From positions 4,650,001 through 4,714,000 of the forward strand of contig NZ_CP066126.1 of assembly GCF_020544465.1 (NCBI RefSeq): DNA of 64,000 bases. The letters run 5' to 3'. Below the pieces are notes generated by a model. It had not been told where the DNA came from and made no database searches. It saw nothing but the letters and a program-made list of their open reading frames with translations. The stretch comes from Chromobacterium rhizoryzae. GTDB taxonomy: Bacteria; Pseudomonadota; Gammaproteobacteria; Burkholderiales; Chromobacteriaceae. Shown here piece by piece: positions 16,610 through 25,206 of this stretch. Each line of letters begins with the position of its first letter. Position 1 is the stretch's first letter. Both the position numbers and the translations under genes were made by a program.

Positions 16610-17817
16610 CACGCCTCCTCCACCCGCTCCAGCACCAGGGCCACGCCCTGGCCGACACCGACGCACATCGCGCACAGCGCCAGCCTATCTCCGCTGGCCT
16701 CCAGCTGACGCAGCGCGGTCAGCGCCAGCCTGGCGCCGGAAGCTCCCAGGGGATGGCCCAGCGCGATCGCGCCGCCGTTGGGGTTGACCCGGGCGTCGTC
16801 GTCGGCCAAGCCCAGTTGGCGCAGCACCGCCAGCGATTGCGAGGCGAATGCCTCGTTCAGCTCGATCACGTCCATATCCGCCACGCTCAGGCCCAGCCGC
16901 CGCAACAGCTTTTCCGCCGCCGGCGCCGGCCCCATGCCCATGATGCGCGGCTCCAGCCCCACCGAGCACATGCCCAGAATCCGCGCCCGCGGACGCAGGC
17001 CGTGGCGCTTGAGCCCGGCGCCGCTGGCCAGCAGCAGCGCCGCCGCGCCGTCGTTGACGCCGGAGGCGTTGCCGGCGGTGACCGAGCCGTCCGCCACCAC
17101 GCCCTTGAGCCGCGCCAGCTCCGCCAGCGTGGTGGCCGGCCGCGGGTGCTCGTCCCGGATCACCCGCAGCGGCTCGCCCTTGCGCTGCGGCAGCTCCAAG
17201 GCCAGGATCTCCGCGTCGAAGAAACCGCGCTCGCGCGCCGCGGCGTAACGCTGCTGGCTGCGCAGCGCGAAGGCGTCCTGATCGGCGCGGGAAATCTTGA
17301 ACTGGCGCGCGACGTTTTCCGCGGTTTCCGGCATGGAGTCGATGCCGAACTGACGCTGAAACGCCGGGTTGACGAAGCGCCAGCCTATGGTGCTGTCCTC
17401 TATCCGCGCATTGCGCGCGAACGGGCTCTCGGCCTTGCCCAGCACGAAGGGCGCGCGCGACATGCTCTCCACGCCGCCGGCCAGCACCAGTTCGGCTTCG
17501 CCTGCGGCGATCGCCCGCGCGGCCAGACCCACCGCGTCCAGTCCGGACGCGCACAGGCGGTTGACCGTGATCGCCGGCGCGGACTGCGGCAGGCCGGCCA
17601 GCAAGGCCGCCATCCGTGCCACATTGCGGTTGTCCTCGCCGGCCTGATTGGCGCAGCCCAGAATCACCTCGTCCAGGCAGGACCAGTCCAGCGGATGGCG
17701 CCGCATCAGCGCGGCGAGCGGCAGCGCCGCCAGATCGTCGGCGCGCACGCCGGAAAGCGCGCCGCCGTAACGGCCGAACGGGGTGCGAATGCCGTCACAG
17801 ATATAGGCATGGGGCAT
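16609..17817 (-). CDS. paaJ: 3-oxoadipyl-CoA thiolase (PaaJ/PcaF)
   Basis: 402 residues, the usual thiolase length. The acyl-enzyme Cys lies in NRLCASGLDAVG near residue 90, the catalytic His in GHPLGASGAR and the second Cys in CVGVGQG near the C-terminus. It cleaves 3-oxoadipyl-CoA to succinyl-CoA and acetyl-CoA, and the related 2,3-didehydro substrate. It lies between two enoyl-CoA hydratases downstream of the TetR regulator, which fits the last steps of phenylacetate breakdown. Confidence 0.88.
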   Translation of the reverse strand: MPHAYICDGIRTPFGRYGGALSGVRADDLAALPLAALMRRHPLDWSCLDEVILGCANQAGEDNRNVARMAALLAGLPQSAPAITVNRLCASGLDAVGLAARAIAAGEAELVLAGGVESMSRAPFVLGKAESPFARNARIEDSTIGWRFVNPAFQRQFGIDSMPETAENVARQFKISRADQDAFALRSQQRYAAARERGFFDAEILALELPQRKGEPLRVIRDEHPRPATTLAELARLKGVVADGSVTAGNASGVNDGAAALLLASGAGLKRHGLRPRARILGMCSVGLEPRIMGMGPAPAAEKLLRRLGLSVADMDVIELNEAFASQSLAVLRQLGLADDDARVNPNGGAIALGHPLGASGARLALTALRQLEASGDRLALCAMCVGVGQGVALVLERVEEA

Positions 17818-17832
17818 GGGAAACCTCCTGGA

Positions 17833-18606
17833 TCAACGGTGTTGGAACTGCGGCGGCCGCTTGTCGAGAAAGGCCTGCATGCCTTCCTTCTGGTCGGCCA
17901 GCGAGAAACTGGCGTGAAAGGCGCGCCGTTCGAACAGCAGGCCTTCGGCCAGGCTGGATTCGAAAGCGCGGTTCAAGGACTCCTTGATCAGCATCAGCGC
18001 CGGCAGCGAGTAGCCCGCCATCCGCGCGGCCAGCGCCTGCGCCGTCGCCAGCACGTCGACGTCCGCCACCACCCGCGACACCAGGCCGGCGCGCTCGGCT
18101 TCGTCGGCGCTATAGAGCTGGCCGCTCAAGCACCATTCCATCGCCTTGGCCTTGCCGATGGCGCGCGGCAGCCGCTGGGTACCGCCCATGCCGGGCAGGG
18201 TGCCCAGCTTGACTTCCGGCTGGCCGAAGCGGGCGGACTCGCCGGCAATGATCACGTCGCACATCATCGCCAGCTCGCAGCCGCCGCCTATCGCCAGGCC
18301 GCGCACCGCGGCGATCAGCGGCTTGCGCACGCCGCGCGCGCGCTCCCAGTGCCGGCTTACGTAATCGTCGAGAAAGACTTGCTGATAATCCCATTCGGCC
18401 ATGCGGCCGATGTCGGCGCCGGCGGCGAAGGCCTGCTCGGTGCCGGACAGCAGAATGACGCTGATGTCGGGATCGCCGTCCGCCGCGTCCAGCGCGGACT
18501 CCAGCTCCCGCATCAGCTCGGGGCTCAGCGCATTGAGCTGCGCCGGCCGGTGAATTTCCAGGTGGCAGATCCGCTCAGCGCGGCGCTCCCTCAGATGCTC
18601 GCTCAT
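17833..18606 (-). CDS. enoyl-CoA hydratase (second paa-linked crotonase)
   Basis: 257 residues of the crotonase family, with EQAFAAGADIGRMAEWDYQ, LAIGGGCELAMMCDVIIAGE and FGQPEVKLGTLPGMGGTQRL. Both oxyanion-hole loops and the active-site Glu regions are present. It likely hydrates an unsaturated CoA ester in phenylacetate or short-chain acyl-CoA breakdown and could itself be the pathway's PaaF. ATG 18606 is chosen over an in-frame GTG at 18624 because GAGAGGGA lies just before it; this start overlaps the TetR gene by 32 bp. It is the first enzyme of the thiolase-containing tail of the cluster. Confidence 0.78.
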   Translation of the reverse strand: MSEHLRERRAERICHLEIHRPAQLNALSPELMRELESALDAADGDPDISVILLSGTEQAFAAGADIGRMAEWDYQQVFLDDYVSRHWERARGVRKPLIAAVRGLAIGGGCELAMMCDVIIAGESARFGQPEVKLGTLPGMGGTQRLPRAIGKAKAMEWCLSGQLYSADEAERAGLVSRVVADVDVLATAQALAARMAGYSLPALMLIKESLNRAFESSLAEGLLFERRAFHASFSLADQKEGMQAFLDKRPPQFQHR

Positions 18607-19207
18607 GGTCAGTTCCCTCTCCACATCCGTACACCCCGTGAAGAAACAACTGGCTGACTATCCGCGCCATGCCCTGCCGGTCCACCGCGCCGTCCGCGCG
18701 GAACCAGGTGAAGGTCCAGTTCATCATGCCGAACAAGGTCATCGTCACCGGTTTGACCTCCGTCGCCGGCAGCTCCGGCCGCAAGCGGGCGATCAGTTCG
18801 GCAAAGGCGGACACCACGCCGGCCTGCTTGGCCTTCACCTTCAGCCGGTCCGCCTCGCCCAGGAATTTGACGTCCTGCACCAAGACCATGTGGTAATGGC
18901 GCGAGAACGCGTACTCCTCCATGAAGCGCTCGATCAGCAGCCGCAGATGCGCGTCCGCCGGCAGCGCTTGCCGCGCCGCCTCATCGACGATGCCCACCAA
19001 CCTATCCACATAGGTGTCGGCGATGTCGAACAGCAGATGCGATTTGTCGCGGTAGTAGTGATACAGCAGCGGCTTGGACATGCCGCACAGCTCAGCCAGT
19101 TGGGCTATCGAAGCACTGGGAAAACTCTGCTCGGCAAACAGGCGGGCAGCGTTCTCCAGTATGTTTTGTTGCTGCGCCTCGTAATTGGGAGATTTTGTTC
19201 TGGCCAT
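18575..19207 (-). CDS. paaR: TetR-family regulator, probable PaaR
   Basis: 210 residues. The N-terminal TetR DNA-binding domain is clear: QQNILENAARLFAEQSFPS, then the helix-turn-helix IAQLAELCGMSKPLLYHYYRDKSHLL. The rest is a helical ligand domain with a TetR_C-type region (FMEEYAFSRHYHMVLVQDV). TetR-type PaaR proteins in betaproteobacteria repress paa genes and respond to phenylacetyl-CoA. It lies directly downstream of paaE and upstream of the hydratase/thiolase genes, so it is the natural candidate to bind the two matching 22-bp sites at 23281 and 27581. The start at 19207 gives the normal N-terminus; the frame extends upstream to 19333. Confidence 0.8.
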   Translation of the reverse strand: MARTKSPNYEAQQQNILENAARLFAEQSFPSASIAQLAELCGMSKPLLYHYYRDKSHLLFDIADTYVDRLVGIVDEAARQALPADAHLRLLIERFMEEYAFSRHYHMVLVQDVKFLGEADRLKVKAKQAGVVSAFAELIARLRPELPATEVKPVTMTLFGMMNWTFTWFRADGAVDRQGMARIVSQLFLHGVYGCGEGTDHERASEGAPR

Positions 19208-19284
19208 ATCCGCATATCGGTTGAATGAAAAGACCAGACGCGGCACCAGCGAACCTCCCCGATGACTACGAGCCGCCAGGCAGA

Positions 19285-19301
19285 CCCCGGTCAAACCGGG
19301 G
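19285..19301 (-). terminator. short hairpin after paaE
   Basis: CCCCGGT CAA ACCGGGG, a perfect 7-bp stem with a 3-base loop, 28 bp past the paaE stop codon. There is no T-run, so termination strength is doubtful. Confidence 0.4.
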
Positions 19302-19329
19302 CTTGCCAGCGGTTCTAGACAAGCAACCG

Positions 19330-20397
19330 TCAACGCTCATCAAAACTGAGCACCACTTGCTGGGTCCGTGGACGCGCCTGACAGGCGAGCACGAAGCCTT
19401 GTTCCACCTCGGCCGCTTCCAGGGCGAAATTCTTGTCCATGGACACGCGGCCGGACAGCACCTTGGCTCGGCAGGTGCAGCATACCCCACCTTGGCAAGA
19501 GTAAGGTAGGTCGACCCCGGCCACGGTGGCCGCTTCCAGGATGCGCTCGCCGGCGCTCAGTTCCAGTTGGCGCTGCTGTCCGTCGATGATGAGGGTGACG
19601 CTGGCCGCCGGATTGTCCTCGGCCGCCGCTGCCGGTTTGGCCGCGCCGCGCCCCGGTACGCCGAAACGTTCGTAATGGATGCGTCCGGCGGCCAGCCCCA
19701 CGCGCTCCAGGCAGGCGCAGGCCTGATCAATCATATCGTTGGGGCCGCAAACGAAGGCTTCGTCCACCGCGCCGTCCGGCAGCAGCGCGGCCAGCGCCCT
19801 GTGCAGCCGTTCGCCGTCGAGACGGCCGTGAAACAGCTCCGGCTGCTGCGCTTCGCGGCTGAGGAAGTGATACACCGCCAGGCGCGCCGGATAGCGCGAC
19901 TTCAGCGCCGCCAGCTCATCGGCGAACAGAATGCCGCCGCGCCGCCGATTGCCGTACAGCAAGGTGAAACGGCTGTGCGGCTCTCGCCGCAAGGTGGTTT
20001 TCAAGGTGGACAGCAAGGGGGTGATGCCGCTGCCGGCGACGATGCCCAGATAATGCTTGCGCTGCTCCGCCGCCAGCGGCGTGAAAAAGCGCCCCTCCGG
20101 CGGCATCGCTTCCACCTCCTGCCCAAGCTGCCAATGCCGATGAACGTGGCTGGAGAATACGCCGCCCTCCACCCGCTTCACCGCCACCCGTAAAATGCCT
20201 TCGTCCGCGCCGCAGCACAGCGAATAAGTGCGCCGCTGCTCCACGCCGTCGATATGTTCGCGAAACACCAGGTGCTGGCCCTGGGTGAAGCGGAAGCGCT
20301 CCTTAAACTCCGCCGGCGGCTCCAAGGTCAGCGAAATGGCGTCGTCGGTTTCCTGGCGACGTTCGACGACGCGCAGGCGATGGAAAGCTAGTCTCAT
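19330..20397 (-). CDS. paaE: phenylacetyl-CoA epoxidase reductase subunit PaaE
   Basis: 355 residues. It passes electrons from NADPH through FAD and a [2Fe-2S] cluster to the PaaAC oxygenase. Domains in order: an FAD-binding barrel (RTYSLCCG, about 60-70), an NAD-binding Rossmann part (GIVAGSGITPLLSTLKTTL, about 115-135; VCGPNDMI near 230), then a plant-type ferredoxin domain with CQGGVCCTCRAKV and a later Cys in LACQA supplying the cluster ligands. The start ATG 20397 is 32 bp after the paaD stop and gives the family's usual length. It is last in paaABCDE. Confidence 0.92.
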   Translation of the reverse strand: MRLAFHRLRVVERRQETDDAISLTLEPPAEFKERFRFTQGQHLVFREHIDGVEQRRTYSLCCGADEGILRVAVKRVEGGVFSSHVHRHWQLGQEVEAMPPEGRFFTPLAAEQRKHYLGIVAGSGITPLLSTLKTTLRREPHSRFTLLYGNRRRGGILFADELAALKSRYPARLAVYHFLSREAQQPELFHGRLDGERLHRALAALLPDGAVDEAFVCGPNDMIDQACACLERVGLAAGRIHYERFGVPGRGAAKPAAAAEDNPAASVTLIIDGQQRQLELSAGERILEAATVAGVDLPYSCQGGVCCTCRAKVLSGRVSMDKNFALEAAEVEQGFVLACQARPRTQQVVLSFDER

Positions 20398-20429
20398 CCC
20401 GGTCTCCTTACTCCGGTCCCTCAGTGGAC

Positions 20430-20936
20430 TCAGATCGGCTTGAAATACTCGAATGGCTCCAGACAGGCCTCGCAGCGGTAGAGCGCCTTGCAGGCGGTGG
20501 AGCCGAACTGGCTCAGCCGCCGGCTGCGGACGGAGCCGCATTGCGGGCAGGCCGGCGCCGCCGTTTGGAAGCGCAGCGGCTGCCAGTCGTCCTCGGCCGC
20601 CCTTGCGCAGGCCGGCGGCGCAATGCCGTAACGGCGCAGCTTTTCGCGGCCGTCGGCGCTGATCCAGTCGCTGCTCCAGGCCGGACTCAGCTGGGTGCGC
20701 AACACCACCCGCTCTTCGCCCGCCTGACCCAAGGCCTGCCGCACCGAGGCGGCGATGGCCTCGGTCGCCGGGCAGCCGGAATAAGTGGGGGTCAGCGTCA
20801 CCTCCAGATCCTCCCCCACCCGCGCCACTTTGCGCACGATGCCCAGATCGCACAGCGACACCGCCGGCACCTCGGGGTCCGGCACCTGGTCCAGCACCCG
20901 CCAGGCTTGCGCCACGCTCAGCCGCGCGGCGCGCAT
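20430..20936 (-). CDS. paaD: PaaD, epoxidase assembly protein (MIP18/DUF59 family)
   Basis: 168 residues. An N-terminal MIP18 (DUF59) domain (VPDPEVPAVSLCDLGIVRKV, then YSGCPATEAI with the conserved Cys) is followed by a C-terminal zinc-ribbon-like part with CPQCGS and CEACLEPF pairs. PaaD is needed for the active epoxidase, probably for cluster or metal maturation. Its ATG overlaps the paaC stop by one base (TGATG), indicating coupled translation. Confidence 0.88.
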   Translation of the reverse strand: MRAARLSVAQAWRVLDQVPDPEVPAVSLCDLGIVRKVARVGEDLEVTLTPTYSGCPATEAIAASVRQALGQAGEERVVLRTQLSPAWSSDWISADGREKLRRYGIAPPACARAAEDDWQPLRFQTAAPACPQCGSVRSRRLSQFGSTACKALYRCEACLEPFEYFKPI

Positions 20937-21718
20937 CACCAGCGCCCTCCGGGATAGGCGCGCTGCAGGAACTGCATCTCCGCCAGCACATGGCCCAAGG
21001 ATTCGCTGTGTTCGCCGCGCTTGCCGCCGGAGCGATATTCGGTGTCCGCCGGGGGCCGCAGCGTGGCCTCTGCCAGCACCGGCAGCATCAGCGCCTCCCA
21101 TTCCTTCCGCAGAAGAGCCGCTTGCGGCGCGACGCCGTCCAGGCGCCGCTCCAGCGCGTCGTCGTCGAACATCTCGGCCAGATACGGCCACCAATGCGTC
21201 AGCGCCCGCTGCATGCGCCGCCGCGATTCGTCGGTGCCGTCGCCCAGCCGCACCACCCATTCCGCCGCGTAGCGCAGGTGGTAGCGGCTTTCCGCCAGCG
21301 CCTTGCCGGCGATCGCCGCCAGCCGCGCTTCGCCGCCGCCGCGCAAGGCCCGCCACACAGCCACTTGGTAGGCGCTGAACAGGGCGATGCGCAACACGGT
21401 CTGGCCGAAGTCGCCGTTGGGCAGCTCCAGCAAGGTCAGGTTGCGGAACGCCGGCGCGTCGCGCAGATAGGCCAGCGCGTCCTCGTCCCGGCCCCGTCCC
21501 TCCCATTCGCCTGCCAGGCTCAGCAGCAAGCGCGACTGGCCTATCAGATCCAGCGCGATATTGCTCAGCGCGATATCGTCTTCCAACTCCGGCGCGTGGC
21601 CGCACCATTCACCCAGGCGCTGGCCCAACAACAAGGTGTTGTCGCCCAGCCGCAGCGCGTATTCGATCAGGTCCGCCGTCGCCGGCGGCTGCGTTTGCAC
21701 AGCTATCTGCACAGACAT
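20936..21718 (-). CDS. paaC: phenylacetyl-CoA epoxidase structural subunit PaaC
   Basis: 260 residues, a ferritin-like helical protein that pairs with PaaA. Typical stretches are EYALRLGDNTLLLGQRLGEWCGHAP, LEDDIALSNIALDLIGQ and SRYHLRYAAEWVVRLGDGT. PaaC shares the fold of PaaA but has lost the diiron ligands and plays a structural role. It lies 10 bp after paaB in a tight operon. Confidence 0.92.
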   Translation of the reverse strand: MSVQIAVQTQPPATADLIEYALRLGDNTLLLGQRLGEWCGHAPELEDDIALSNIALDLIGQSRLLLSLAGEWEGRGRDEDALAYLRDAPAFRNLTLLELPNGDFGQTVLRIALFSAYQVAVWRALRGGGEARLAAIAGKALAESRYHLRYAAEWVVRLGDGTDESRRRMQRALTHWWPYLAEMFDDDALERRLDGVAPQAALLRKEWEALMLPVLAEATLRPPADTEYRSGGKRGEHSESLGHVLAEMQFLQRAYPGGRW

Positions 21719-21728
21719 CGCGCACTCC

Positions 21729-22223
21729 TCACATATGGTTCACGGCTTCCGGCAACTGGAAGAAGGTGGGCAAGCGATAAGTCTTGCTGGCCATCGGTTC
21801 GAACAGCATCTCGCGTTCGTCCGGCTCGCTGCAGCTCAGCGCCGCGCTGGGCAGCGCCCAGACCGCGCCGGGCGGGAACTCGCCGAAGGCCCGCTCCGCC
21901 CGCTCCAAGGCCTGCGATGCCGACGCTGCCAGCAGGCTGGCGACGTGCAGATGATCCAGGCCCGGCTTGAGCTGCAAAAACACTTCGTACTGTTGCGGCG
22001 CCTCGGCCGCTGTCGCAGACGGCGGCTCGCCGTTCTCGCTTAGGCGGGCGCTGGGCGCCACCCACAGGCTGATGCCCTCTTGGCGGCGGAAATAGATGTC
22101 TCTGGCCAGCAGCAGCGCATGGCGCGCATCGGCGGCATGCAGGCTGCTGGAGTGCTTGTATTGCAAGGCGTTGCGGCCAAGGACAAAAACCTCGAAACGC
22201 GGCCAGGCGTTAGGCTCGGACAT
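21729..22223 (-). CDS. paaB: PaaB with an internal duplication (164 residues)
   Basis: PaaB is a small subunit of the phenylacetyl-CoA epoxidase and is normally about 95 residues. Here it has 164. Residues ~10-62 match the first part of canonical PaaB (EVFVLGRNAL, SLHAADARHALLLARDIYFRR, EGISLWVAPS). Residues ~79-131 repeat the same pattern (EVFLQLKPGLDHLHVASLLAA, then WALPSAALS), and the canonical C-terminus (EREMLFEP, TFFQLPEAVNHM) follows only once. The reading frame is intact, the paaA and paaC spacings are normal (12 and 10 bp), and base composition is like its neighbours, so this looks like a functional tandem duplication rather than a damaged gene. Confidence 0.88.
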   Translation of the reverse strand: MSEPNAWPRFEVFVLGRNALQYKHSSSLHAADARHALLLARDIYFRRQEGISLWVAPSARLSENGEPPSATAAEAPQQYEVFLQLKPGLDHLHVASLLAASASQALERAERAFGEFPPGAVWALPSAALSCSEPDEREMLFEPMASKTYRLPTFFQLPEAVNHM

Positions 22224-22235
22224 GATGGCTCCTGA

Positions 22236-23219
22236 TCAGGCGGCGGCACGCGCCGCCTGTTTGTCGGCATAGGCTCGGGCCGCGGCGCGCACCCAGGCCC
22301 CCTCTTCATGCGCGCGGACGCGCGCGGCCATGCGTTCGCGGTTGCAGGGGCCGTCGCCCGCCAGCACCCGCTTGAACTCCGTCCAATCCGGCTCGCCGAA
22401 GTCGTAATGACCGCGCGCCTCGTTCCAGACCAGCGCCGGGTCCGGCAGCGTGATGCCCAGCACTTCGGCCTGGGGCACGATGGCGTCGACGAATTTCTGC
22501 CGCAAATCGTCGTTGGAAATGCGCTTGATGCCCCATTGCATGCTGCTGGCGCTGTGCACCGAATCCCGGTCCGGCGGGCCGAACATCATCAGCACCGGCC
22601 ACCACCAGCGGTTCACCGACTCCTGCACCATGGCCCGCTGCTCCGCGCTGCCGCCCATCATCGTCAGCAGCAGATCGTAGCCCTGGCGCTGGTGAAAGCT
22701 TTCTTCCTTGCAGATGCGCACCATGGCGCGGGCGTACGGGCCGTAGGAACAGCGGCACAGCGGAATCTGGTTCATGATCGCCGCGCCGTCCACCAGCCAG
22801 CCTATGGTGCCGATGTCGGCCCAGGACAAAGTGGGGTAATTGAAGATGCTGGAGTACTTGGCGCGGCCGGATAGCAAGGTCGCCACCATTTCGTCGCGCG
22901 GGCTGCCCAGGGTTTCCGCCGCCGCGTACAGATAAAGGCCGTGCCCGCCCTCGTCCTGCACCTTGGCCAGCAGAATGGCCTTGCGCTTGAGCGTGGGCGC
23001 GCGGCCGATCCAGTTGCCTTCCGGCAGCATGCCCACCACTTCGGAATGCGCATGCTGGGAGATCTGCCGCAACAAGGTTTTGCGGTAGGCGAGCGGCATC
23101 CAGTCGCGCGCTTCTATCTTGTCCTCCGCCTGCAGCTTGGCGTCGAAGGCCTGCTGCTGAAGCGACGGCTCGGCCGCCGCCGCGGCGATGTCCGGCTGAT
23201 CCAGAGCTTGGGTGTACAT
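22236..23219 (-). CDS. paaA: phenylacetyl-CoA epoxidase catalytic subunit PaaA
   Basis: 327 residues, the diiron oxygenase subunit that makes ring-1,2-epoxyphenylacetyl-CoA. The ferritin-like fold is evident, with likely iron ligands in KVQDEGGHGLYLY and in KEESFHQRQGYDLLL. Conserved blocks APTLKRKAILLAKVQDEGGH and YPTLSWADIG match the family. It is first of the paaABCDE operon. A 22-bp probable regulator site (23281-23302) lies about 60 bp before its start codon. Confidence 0.94.
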   Translation of the reverse strand: MYTQALDQPDIAAAAAEPSLQQQAFDAKLQAEDKIEARDWMPLAYRKTLLRQISQHAHSEVVGMLPEGNWIGRAPTLKRKAILLAKVQDEGGHGLYLYAAAETLGSPRDEMVATLLSGRAKYSSIFNYPTLSWADIGTIGWLVDGAAIMNQIPLCRCSYGPYARAMVRICKEESFHQRQGYDLLLTMMGGSAEQRAMVQESVNRWWWPVLMMFGPPDRDSVHSASSMQWGIKRISNDDLRQKFVDAIVPQAEVLGITLPDPALVWNEARGHYDFGEPDWTEFKRVLAGDGPCNRERMAARVRAHEEGAWVRAAARAYADKQAARAAA

Positions 23220-23280
23220 GGCGCATCCTCCTAGGTGAGCATCGCCGGAAGCGGATGTCCGGCGCGCTGAAACAGCATAT

Positions 23281-23302
23281 TAATTAATTTACCGGTCGTT
23301 CA
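23281..23302. promoter_or_regulatory. probable PaaR operator before paaA
   Basis: A TAATTAATTT-rich sequence followed by ACCGGTCGTTCA. Read on the plus strand it matches the reverse complement of 27581-27602 (before paaG) at 19 of 22 positions, with the core CCGGTCG identical. Two copies before two paa promoters and a TetR gene in the cluster make it the likely shared operator. Confidence 0.62.
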
Positions 23303-23341
23303 ATTAAAATACAAGCATTAACGCAACCTGCCCCTCGTCGC

Positions 23342-24655
23342 CTAGTCGCGCGGCCGCTTGTCCACCACCCGCCGCGCCTTGCCCACCGAGCGTTCTATGG
23401 TCATCGGCTCCACCACCTGCACTGTGGTCGTCACGCCGACATGGCTCTTGATGCTGTGCTGCAACTGCCGCGCCGCCAGCTGTTTGGCGTCGTCGCGCGC
23501 CGGCCCGCTGGGCTCGCGCTCGACGAAGACCGCCAGGCTGTCCAGGTGACCGTCCTTGTCGACCTCCAGATAGAAATGCGGCGCCAGCCCCGTTTGCCGC
23601 AGAATCACTTCCTCGATCTGGGTGGGAAACACATTGACGCCGCGGATGATCAGCATATCGTCGGACCGGCCGACGATCTTGCCGATGCGCCGCATCGAAC
23701 GGCTGCTGGGCGGCAGCAGCCGGGTCAGGTCGCGGGTGCGGTAGCGGATCACCGGCATCGCTTCCTTGGTCAGCGAGGTCAGCACCAATTCGCCCTCCTC
23801 CCCGTCCGGCAGCACTTCGCCGCTGTGCGGATCGATGATTTCCGGGTAGAAGAAATCCTCCCAGATCACCGGGCCGTCCTTGCTTTCCACGCACTCGCTG
23901 GCCACGCCCGGCCCCATCACCTCGGACAGGCCGTAAATGTCCACCGCGTCTATGCCGGCTCGGCGCTCGATCTCCTGCCGCATCTGCCCGGTCCACGGCT
24001 CGGCGCCGAAGATGCCCACCTGCAAGGAGCAGGCCGCCGCATCCATGCCCCGGCGCTCCATTTCATCGAGGATGTTCAACATATAGGACGGCGTGACCAT
24101 GATGATGTCCGGGCGGAAATCCTGGATCAGCTGCACCTGGCGCTCGGTCTGACCGCCGGACATCGGCACCACGGTGCACCCCAGGCGTTCCGCGCCGTAG
24201 TGCGCGCCCAGTCCGCCGGTGAACAGGCCGTAACCGTAAGCGATGTGCACCATGCTGCCGCGCCGGCCGCCGGCGGCGCGGATGGAGCGCGCCACCACCG
24301 TGGCCCAGGCCTCGATATCGTTGCGGGTGTATCCCACCACCGTGGGCTGGCCGGTGGTGCCGCTGCTGGCGTGGATGCGCGACACCTGGTCTCGCGGCAC
24401 CGCGAACAGGCCAAACGGGTAGTTGTCGCGCAAATCCGCCTTGCTGGTGAACGGGAAGCGGCTCAGATCCTCCAGCCGCCGCAATTGCCGGGGATGGACG
24501 TCGGCTTGCTCGCACTTGGCGCGAAAGGGCGCGACATTGTCGTAAGTGTGTTGCAGCGTCCATTGCAGACGCTGCAGCTGCAAGGCGGACAGTTCGTCGC
24601 GGCTGGCGGTTTCCATCGCGTCCAGCTCGCTGGACATAGGGCGGGTGACGGGCAT
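23342..24655 (-). CDS. paaK: phenylacetate-CoA ligase PaaK
   Basis: 437 residues, usual for PaaK. It activates phenylacetate with ATP and CoA, the entry step of the pathway. Key blocks: the P-loop-like SRIHASSGTTGQPTVVGYT, the DIYGLSEVMGPG adenylation motif, YRTRDLTRLL and the hinge region IGRSDDM-type sequence (IVGRSDDMLIIRGVNVFP). The frame is open further upstream; ATG 24655 has AGGAGAAG before it and gives the family start. It lies 119 bp after paaI and 122 bp before the start of the separately controlled paaA operon. Confidence 0.93.
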   Translation of the reverse strand: MPVTRPMSSELDAMETASRDELSALQLQRLQWTLQHTYDNVAPFRAKCEQADVHPRQLRRLEDLSRFPFTSKADLRDNYPFGLFAVPRDQVSRIHASSGTTGQPTVVGYTRNDIEAWATVVARSIRAAGGRRGSMVHIAYGYGLFTGGLGAHYGAERLGCTVVPMSGGQTERQVQLIQDFRPDIIMVTPSYMLNILDEMERRGMDAAACSLQVGIFGAEPWTGQMRQEIERRAGIDAVDIYGLSEVMGPGVASECVESKDGPVIWEDFFYPEIIDPHSGEVLPDGEEGELVLTSLTKEAMPVIRYRTRDLTRLLPPSSRSMRRIGKIVGRSDDMLIIRGVNVFPTQIEEVILRQTGLAPHFYLEVDKDGHLDSLAVFVEREPSGPARDDAKQLAARQLQHSIKSHVGVTTTVQVVEPMTIERSVGKARRVVDKRPRD

Positions 24656-24774
24656 GGTGCTTCTCCTGTGTGGGTTCGGGGCTGGCTCTGCGGCCAATTG
24701 CTGCTGGCTGGACAAGACGGCGGGCTTGCGCTCCTTGGACGGGCGTTGAGAAACAAAAAACAGCATGCGGCCTT

Positions 24775-25206
24775 TTACTCGGCCCGCTCTCCGCTCCGGT
24801 GCGAGCGGCCGCGCAACAGGGCCAGGGTTTCGCCGCGCTGATTGCTGATCCGCACATCGTAAAGACCTTGCCGAGCCCCCTGATGCAGGCACTCGGCCTC
24901 CGCCAGCAGACAGTCCCCGCCGCGGGCCGGCAGCAGATACTCCACGCTGACGGCCGCGCCGACCGTCCTCGGCCCCCAGCTATTGCAGGCGACGGCGAAA
25001 GCGGTGTCCGCCAGCGCGCACAGCAGGCCGCCGTGACATAGCTGGAAGCCGTTGAGCATGTCGTCGCGTACGCGCATGCGTAGCCGGGCCCGGCCCGGCG
25101 CCACGTCCAGCAGCTCCATGCCCAGGCTGGCCGACGCCCGATCCTGGCTCAGCATCGCCAGCGCGCTGTTCTCGGCAAGTTGCCGAGCGGCTTCTGTCTC
25201 AGTCAT
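24775..25206 (-). CDS. paaI: hotdog-fold thioesterase PaaI
   Basis: 143 residues. A hotdog thioesterase with the PaaI signature: NGFQLCHGGLLCALADTAFAVACNS (the HGG motif with the catalytic Asp shortly after) and GAAVSVEYLLPA. It hydrolyses stalled phenylacetyl-CoA-type esters, which frees CoA and lowers toxicity when the pathway jams. Its ATG overlaps the end of paaH by 8 bases. Confidence 0.9.
   Translation of the reverse strand: MTETEAARQLAENSALAMLSQDRASASLGMELLDVAPGRARLRMRVRDDMLNGFQLCHGGLLCALADTAFAVACNSWGPRTVGAAVSVEYLLPARGGDCLLAEAECLHQGARQGLYDVRISNQRGETLALLRGRSHRSGERAE

Noticed and set aside
16753..18657. 634-codon plus-strand frame across the thiolase and hydratase genes
   Set aside because: It is the shadow of paaJ and the second hydratase, both with intact catalytic motifs.
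19201..19240. possible third copy of the paa operator before the TetR gene
   Set aside because: CATATCGGTTGAATGAAAAG only loosely resembles the two strong sites; the match is too weak to list.
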